A stretch of 10,466 nt of DNA from Noviherbaspirillum sp. (GTDB lineage Bacteria > Pseudomonadota > Gammaproteobacteria > Burkholderiales > Burkholderiaceae). The notes below the pieces were generated by a model. That model was not told where the DNA came from. It saw only the letters and a list, made by a program, of their open reading frames with translations, and did not search any database. Location of the stretch: assembly GCA_028292785.1 (NCBI GenBank), contig JAQGLQ010000561.1, positions 1-10,466 on the forward strand. Reading direction: 5' to 3'. This document shows, in pieces, positions 7,059-10,466 of this stretch (within the stretch, counting starts at the first letter, position 1; the number at the start of each line of letters is the position of its first letter). A program made the position numbers and the translations under genes.

Positions 7059-8741
7059 ATGGAAAAAATTTGGCTCAAGTCATATCCCGAAGGCGTGCCG
7101 GCCGACATCGATCCAGACGAGTATCGCTCGCTGACGCATCTCATGGAAGAGGCATTCCACAAGCATGCGGCGCGCAATGCTTACGTCTGCATGGACAAGT
7201 TCATGACGTATGCCGAGCTCGATGAATATTCCAGGAAACTGGCGGCATGGCTGCAGGGAACAGGGCTGAAGAAGGGCGCGCGCGTCGCGATCATGATGCC
7301 GAATGTGCTCCAGTACCCGATCGCGATCGCTGCCATCCTGCGCGCCGGCCTTACGGTCGTCAACGTGAATCCGCTCTACACGCCGCGCGAACTCGAACAT
7401 CAATTGAAGGACTCCGGCGCCGAAGCGATCATCATTCTCGAAAACTTCGCCACCACCCTCGAACAGGTGATCGACAGGACCGGCGTCCGGCATGTCGTGG
7501 TCGCGAGCATGGGAGAAATGCTCGGCGCCCTCAAGGGCATGATCGTCAATCTGGTCGTGCGCAAGATGAAGAAACTCGTGCCGGCGTACCGCTTGCCGGG
7601 CGCGGTGCGCTTCAGGCAGGCTTTGCAGGCGGGTGCGCGCATGGGTCTGAATCCCGTCGAACTTGCGCCCGGCGATATCGCCTTCCTACAGTACACCGGC
7701 GGTACGACCGGCATATCCAAGGGCGCGGTGCTCAGCCACCGCAATGTGATCGCCAACGTGCTGCAGAATGAAGCATGGATTCAGCCCCTCATGCAAAAGG
7801 AACCGAAGGCGGAAGCGCTGACCATTGTCTGCGCGCTGCCTCTGTACCATATCTTTGCGCTGACCGTGTGTTGCCTGTTCGGCATCCGGGTCGGCGGCCT
7901 GAATATCCTGATTCCGAACCCGCGCGACATAGGCGGGTTCATCAAGGAGCTGGCGAAGTACAAATTCAACCTGCTGCCCGCAGTGAACACGCTGTATAAC
8001 GGTTTGCTGAACCATCCGGACTTCGGCAAGCTGGATTTTTCCAGCCTCAAGATTTCCAATGGCGGCGGGATGGCGGTGCAGAAGGCAGTCAGCGACAAAT
8101 GGCGCGCCATTACCGGCCGCCCGATCATCGAAGGCTACGGATTGTCGGAAACCTCTCCAGTGGTGACCGCCAATCCCTGCAATGCCGAAGAATTCAGCGG
8201 AACGATAGGCTTGCCGATTTCTTCGACCGAAATCAGGATTCTCGACGATGCCGGCAATCCGGTGCCGTCCGGCGAGCCCGGAGAGATCGCCATCAGGGGA
8301 CCGCAGGTAATGGTCGGTTACTGGAACCGGCCGGACGAAACCGCGAATGCGATGACCGCGGACGGCTTCTTCAAATCGGGCGACATCGGCATCATGGATG
8401 AACGCGGATACGTGCGAATCGTCGATCGCAAGAAAGACATGATCCTGGTGTCCGGCTTCAACGTCTACCCGACCGAAATCGAAGGGGTGGTGGCGGCCCA
8501 TCCCGGGGTTCTGGAAGTCGCATGCGTCGGCGTGCCGGATGAAAATTCCGGCGAGGCGGTGAAGCTGTTCGTGGTGCGCAAGGATCCGGCGCTGACCGAG
8601 AAGCAGCTGGCCGAGTATTGCAAGGAACGCTTGACCGGCTACAAACGGCCGAAGTACATCGAGTTCCGCAACGAACTGCCGAAGACCAACGTGGGCAAGA
8701 TTCTGCGCCGCGCCTTGCGCGAGGAAAAAAGCGCGGCATGA
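7059..8741 (+). CDS. fadD: Long-chain fatty acid-CoA ligase (acyl-CoA synthetase)
   Basis: FadD activates free fatty acids through an acyl-AMP intermediate to acyl-CoA, feeding beta-oxidation and phospholipid synthesis; it works at the inner face of the cytoplasmic membrane. The 560-residue length matches E. coli FadD (561). Adenylate-forming motifs are complete: P-loop YTGGTTGISKG (212-222), GYGLSETSP (359-367) with the key glutamate E364, the hinge-region aspartate D442 in KSGDIG followed by the DRKKDMILVSGFNVYPTEIE signature, and the catalytic lysine K547 in TNVGKILRR. The frame is open 51 codons further upstream, but AAAAGG 5 bases before ATG 7059 and the family N-terminus MEKIWLKSYPEGVP fix the start. 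It is preceded by a terminator and a candidate promoter, so is probably a single-gene unit, and it converges on the yciA-like thioesterase with only 15 bases between the stops. Confidence 0.95.
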   Translation: MEKIWLKSYPEGVPADIDPDEYRSLTHLMEEAFHKHAARNAYVCMDKFMTYAELDEYSRKLAAWLQGTGLKKGARVAIMMPNVLQYPIAIAAILRAGLTVVNVNPLYTPRELEHQLKDSGAEAIIILENFATTLEQVIDRTGVRHVVVASMGEMLGALKGMIVNLVVRKMKKLVPAYRLPGAVRFRQALQAGARMGLNPVELAPGDIAFLQYTGGTTGISKGAVLSHRNVIANVLQNEAWIQPLMQKEPKAEALTIVCALPLYHIFALTVCCLFGIRVGGLNILIPNPRDIGGFIKELAKYKFNLLPAVNTLYNGLLNHPDFGKLDFSSLKISNGGGMAVQKAVSDKWRAITGRPIIEGYGLSETSPVVTANPCNAEEFSGTIGLPISSTEIRILDDAGNPVPSGEPGEIAIRGPQVMVGYWNRPDETANAMTADGFFKSGDIGIMDERGYVRIVDRKKDMILVSGFNVYPTEIEGVVAAHPGVLEVACVGVPDENSGEAVKLFVVRKDPALTEKQLAEYCKERLTGYKRPKYIEFRNELPKTNVGKILRRALREEKSAA

Positions 8742-8756
8742 AGCCGTGCCCGCAGA

Positions 8757-9194
8757 TCAGAACAGGCTCGGAGAGCCGCCGTTCGTCAGCGCCGACAAGG
8801 GTGGAACAGGGCGCGGCTTGCGGTTGCCGTCGGTGGCGACGTAAGTGAGCGTCGCCTCGGTCACCTTGACGGTTTCGGACTGCAATCGATTGCGCTCGGC
8901 GTAGACCTCGACGTTGACCGTGATCGAGGTATTGCCCACTCTCACGATCTCGGCATAGAACGAGAGCAGGTCGCCGACGAACACCGGCTGCTTGAACAGG
9001 AATGAATTCACCGCGATAGTTGCGACTCGCCCGTTGGCGCGGCGCACGGCCGGCAGCGAGCCTGCGATATCCACCTGCGCCATGATCCATCCGCCGAATA
9101 CATCGCCATACATATTTGCGTCGGATGGCATCGGCAATACGCGCAATTCCGGCATTTTTCCTTCTGGCAGCGAGTCATGCTGTTTATTCGACAT
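8757..9194 (-). CDS. yciA: Acyl-CoA thioesterase, YciA-type hotdog fold
   Basis: A 145-residue single-hotdog thioesterase that hydrolyses acyl-CoA to free acid and CoA in the cytoplasm; YciA has broad specificity for short to long chains and acts as a hexamer. The signature PMPSDANMYGDVFGGWIMAQ spans residues 21-40, with N27 and the catalytic D42 (QVDIAGS) in the positions used by E. coli YciA. The central GRVATIAVNSFLFKQPVFVGD (55-75) and EVYAERN follow the family. The start at 9194 has AGGAAAG upstream, 9 bases from AGGA to the ATG; the frame stays open for 40 more codons but without family similarity. It is divergent from the Atm1-type exporter (108 bases) and convergent with fadD, whose product it can hydrolyse. 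Fatty-acid overflow control or CoA recycling is a reasonable role, but is inferred. Confidence 0.92.
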   Translation of the reverse strand: MSNKQHDSLPEGKMPELRVLPMPSDANMYGDVFGGWIMAQVDIAGSLPAVRRANGRVATIAVNSFLFKQPVFVGDLLSFYAEIVRVGNTSITVNVEVYAERNRLQSETVKVTEATLTYVATDGNRKPRPVPPLSALTNGGSPSLF

Positions 9195-9200
9195 CGTTTT

Positions 9201-9207
9201 CTTTCCT
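9201..9207 (-). promoter_or_regulatory. Ribosome binding site of the yciA-like gene
   Basis: AGGAAAG on the minus strand; its AGGA is 9 bases before ATG 9194. It rules out the much longer open frame that begins at 9314. Confidence 0.55.
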
Positions 9208-9227
9208 GGTGACTGCGTGCGCCAAAT

Positions 9228-9260
9228 GTTGAATGAGAGACGCTGGGCTACAATCGTCAA
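9228..9260. promoter_or_regulatory. Possible overlapping divergent promoters for yciA and the Atm1-type exporter
   Basis: On the plus strand TACAAT (9249-9254) is a good -10 preceded by GGGC, with only a weak -35 (TGTTGA at 9227-9232, 16-base spacer; TTGAAT at 9229-9234 is too close). On the minus strand TTGACG (complement of 9255-9260) is a good -35 without a clear -10. If both are real, the two genes compete for the same site. Confidence 0.35.
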
Positions 9261-9302
9261 GATTGAAGCATAAACCATCTGAACCAACTCCTTCCCTTTC
9301 TC

Positions 9303-10466
9303 ATGCGACGCCATTCCGTTTCATATCCCGAACCTGCGGCGAATCAGGGCACACGCAACGATTGGGCGACGCTCAAGACCTTGTTTCCATACCTGTGGGC
9401 TTACAAATGGCGCGTGCTGCTCGCTCTCGTCTTCCTGGTCGGAGCCAAGATGGCCAACGTCGGCGTTCCCATCGTGCTCAAGAAGCTGATCGATCACATG
9501 ACCATCAGTCCCGACACGCCGCGCGCGCTGCTCGTATTGCCCCTCGGGATACTTGTCGCCTATGGGGCGTTGCGCTTGTGCACCACGCTTTTCACCGAGT
9601 TGCGCGAGTTCGTATTTGCAAAAGTAACGCAGAGCGCGGTACGCACCATCGCTCTGCAGGTATTCCGCCACCTGCATGCCTTGTCGCTGCGCTTTCACCT
9701 GAACCGCCAGACCGGCGGCATGACGCGCGACATCGAGCGCGGCACGCGCGGCATTTCATCACTGGTGTCGTACACGCTGTACAGCATCCTGCCGACACTG
9801 GTCGAGATCACCCTGGTGATCGGCTATCTGATGTTGCATTACGATGTCTGGTTCGCGGCCATCACGCTGGTCGCGCTGGTGGTCTACATCGCCTACACGG
9901 TGATCGTCACCGAATGGCGTACCCATTTCCGCCGCACGATGAACGATCTCGACTCCAAGGCGAACATCAAGGCAGTCGACTCGCTGATCAATTACGAGAC
10001 GGTCAAATATTTCGGCAATGAAGACTACGAAGCGCGGCGTTACGACCGCAGCCTGGAAAGCTGGGAGACCGCGGCGGTCAAGTCGCAGACTTCGCTCTCC
10101 ATACTGAATACCGGGCAGTCGCTGATCATCGCCACGGCAGTGACGCTGATCCTGTGGCGGGCGACCCAGGGCGTCATCGACGGCACGATGACATTGGGCG
10201 ATCTGGTGCTGGTGAATGCCTTCATGATCCAGCTTTATATCCCGCTCAATTTCCTCGGCGTGATCTATCGTGAAATCAAGCAGAGCCTCGCCGATACCGA
10301 CCGTCTCTTTACCTTGCTCGACCAGCACCGGGAAGTGGCCGATGCTCCGCATGCGAAGCCTCTGGTGGTGAAGGGCGCCGAGGTGAAATTCTCGCATGTC
10401 GATTTCAGCTATGAAGCCAAGCGGCAGATTCTGTTCGATGTGGATTTCACGATTCCGGCCGGCAGC
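9303..10466 (+). CDS. Atm1/HMT1-type ABC exporter, N-terminal 388 residues (runs off the right edge)
   Basis: This is a type IV ABC exporter half-transporter (permease then ATPase, working as a homodimer in the inner membrane) of the Atm1 group, which exports glutathione-linked compounds and gives heavy-metal tolerance in bacteria; mitochondrial relatives support Fe-S protein assembly. Six membrane helices span about residues 36-320. Family phrases include RFHLNRQTGGMTRDIERGT (130-148) and NYETVKYFGNEDYEARRYD (230-248). Residues known to line the glutathione pocket of Novosphingobium Atm1 have counterparts: R206 and R210 in EWRTHFRR, N269 and Q272 in NTGQ, and R323 in YREIKQ. The ATPase begins with A-loop Y370, and the window ends before Walker A. 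No Shine-Dalgarno is seen before ATG 9303 and an in-frame stop lies at 9264-9266, so this is the only start. The substrate remains unproven. Confidence 0.92.
   Translation, partial: MRRHSVSYPEPAANQGTRNDWATLKTLFPYLWAYKWRVLLALVFLVGAKMANVGVPIVLKKLIDHMTISPDTPRALLVLPLGILVAYGALRLCTTLFTELREFVFAKVTQSAVRTIALQVFRHLHALSLRFHLNRQTGGMTRDIERGTRGISSLVSYTLYSILPTLVEITLVIGYLMLHYDVWFAAITLVALVVYIAYTVIVTEWRTHFRRTMNDLDSKANIKAVDSLINYETVKYFGNEDYEARRYDRSLESWETAAVKSQTSLSILNTGQSLIIATAVTLILWRATQGVIDGTMTLGDLVLVNAFMIQLYIPLNFLGVIYREIKQSLADTDRLFTLLDQHREVADAPHAKPLVVKGAEVKFSHVDFSYEAKRQILFDVDFTIPAGS

Noticed and set aside
5852..7177. A 441-codon open frame on the minus strand, longer than the aminopeptidase gene it opposes
   Set aside because: It is the antisense of a gene with signal peptide, lipobox and HELAH motif, runs through the intrinsic terminator and into fadD, is rich in Arg/Ile/His in a way typical of antisense translations of GC-rich genes, and has no recognisable domain.
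7686..8501. A 271-codon minus-strand open frame inside fadD
   Set aside because: Antisense of a fully motif-supported fadD; the open frame follows from codon bias.
9233..10021. A 262-codon plus-strand frame overlapping the Atm1-type exporter
   Set aside because: The product is Arg/His-rich and has no membrane segments, whereas the frame starting at 9303 has the whole Atm1 membrane domain.

Overview
The window looks like ordinary chromosomal DNA of a Gram-negative bacterium. It is GC-rich (roughly 60 % by eye) with dense gene packing. Two lipoproteins with lipoboxes imply an outer membrane. FadD, a YciA-type thioesterase, an Atm1-type ABC exporter and a COG4324-type lipoprotein aminopeptidase together suggest a betaproteobacterium of the Burkholderiales, perhaps Oxalobacteraceae. 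That placement is inferred from gene content and sequence style; there is no rRNA or marker phylogeny here.

Layout. Left end, minus strand: a SMP-30/gluconolactonase-like gene (204-1118) overlaps by 4 bases the start of a glycerol kinase gene (glpK), which runs off the window at base 1. A 345-base divergent spacer (1119-1463) contains a possible 17-codon ORF with a near-perfect Shine-Dalgarno. Next, plus strand: a fused permease/ATPase ABC transporter of the SbmA/BacA-YddA-Rv1819c type (1464-3251), then a DUF3047-type lipoprotein (3302-4066). Convergent to these is an M20D amidohydrolase/hippurate-hydrolase-like gene (4079-5272, minus). A 471-base spacer (5273-5743) holds a perfect 9-bp inverted repeat. 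It is followed by a lipoprotein with an HELAH zinc motif, a predicted aminopeptidase (5744-6835), ended by a clean intrinsic terminator (6860-6883). fadD (7059-8741, plus) converges on a yciA-like acyl-CoA thioesterase (8757-9194, minus). Across a 108-base divergent spacer lies an Atm1-type ABC exporter (9303 to the right edge, plus, truncated just before its Walker A motif).

How the genes relate. The only tightly coupled pair is the SMP-30-like gene with glpK, suggesting linked use of a sugar-derived lactone or polyol and glycerol. FadD makes acyl-CoA and YciA hydrolyses it, so the convergent pair are opposing steps on one pool. The remaining genes look like independent housekeeping or envelope units. 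I see no mobile element, CRISPR array, tRNA/rRNA, phage gene or defence-type cluster, and I do not think the window holds a new multi-gene system. The points worth a second look are small: the SMP-30/glpK coupling, the tiny ORF, two inverted repeats in spacers, and two uncharacterised lipoproteins.
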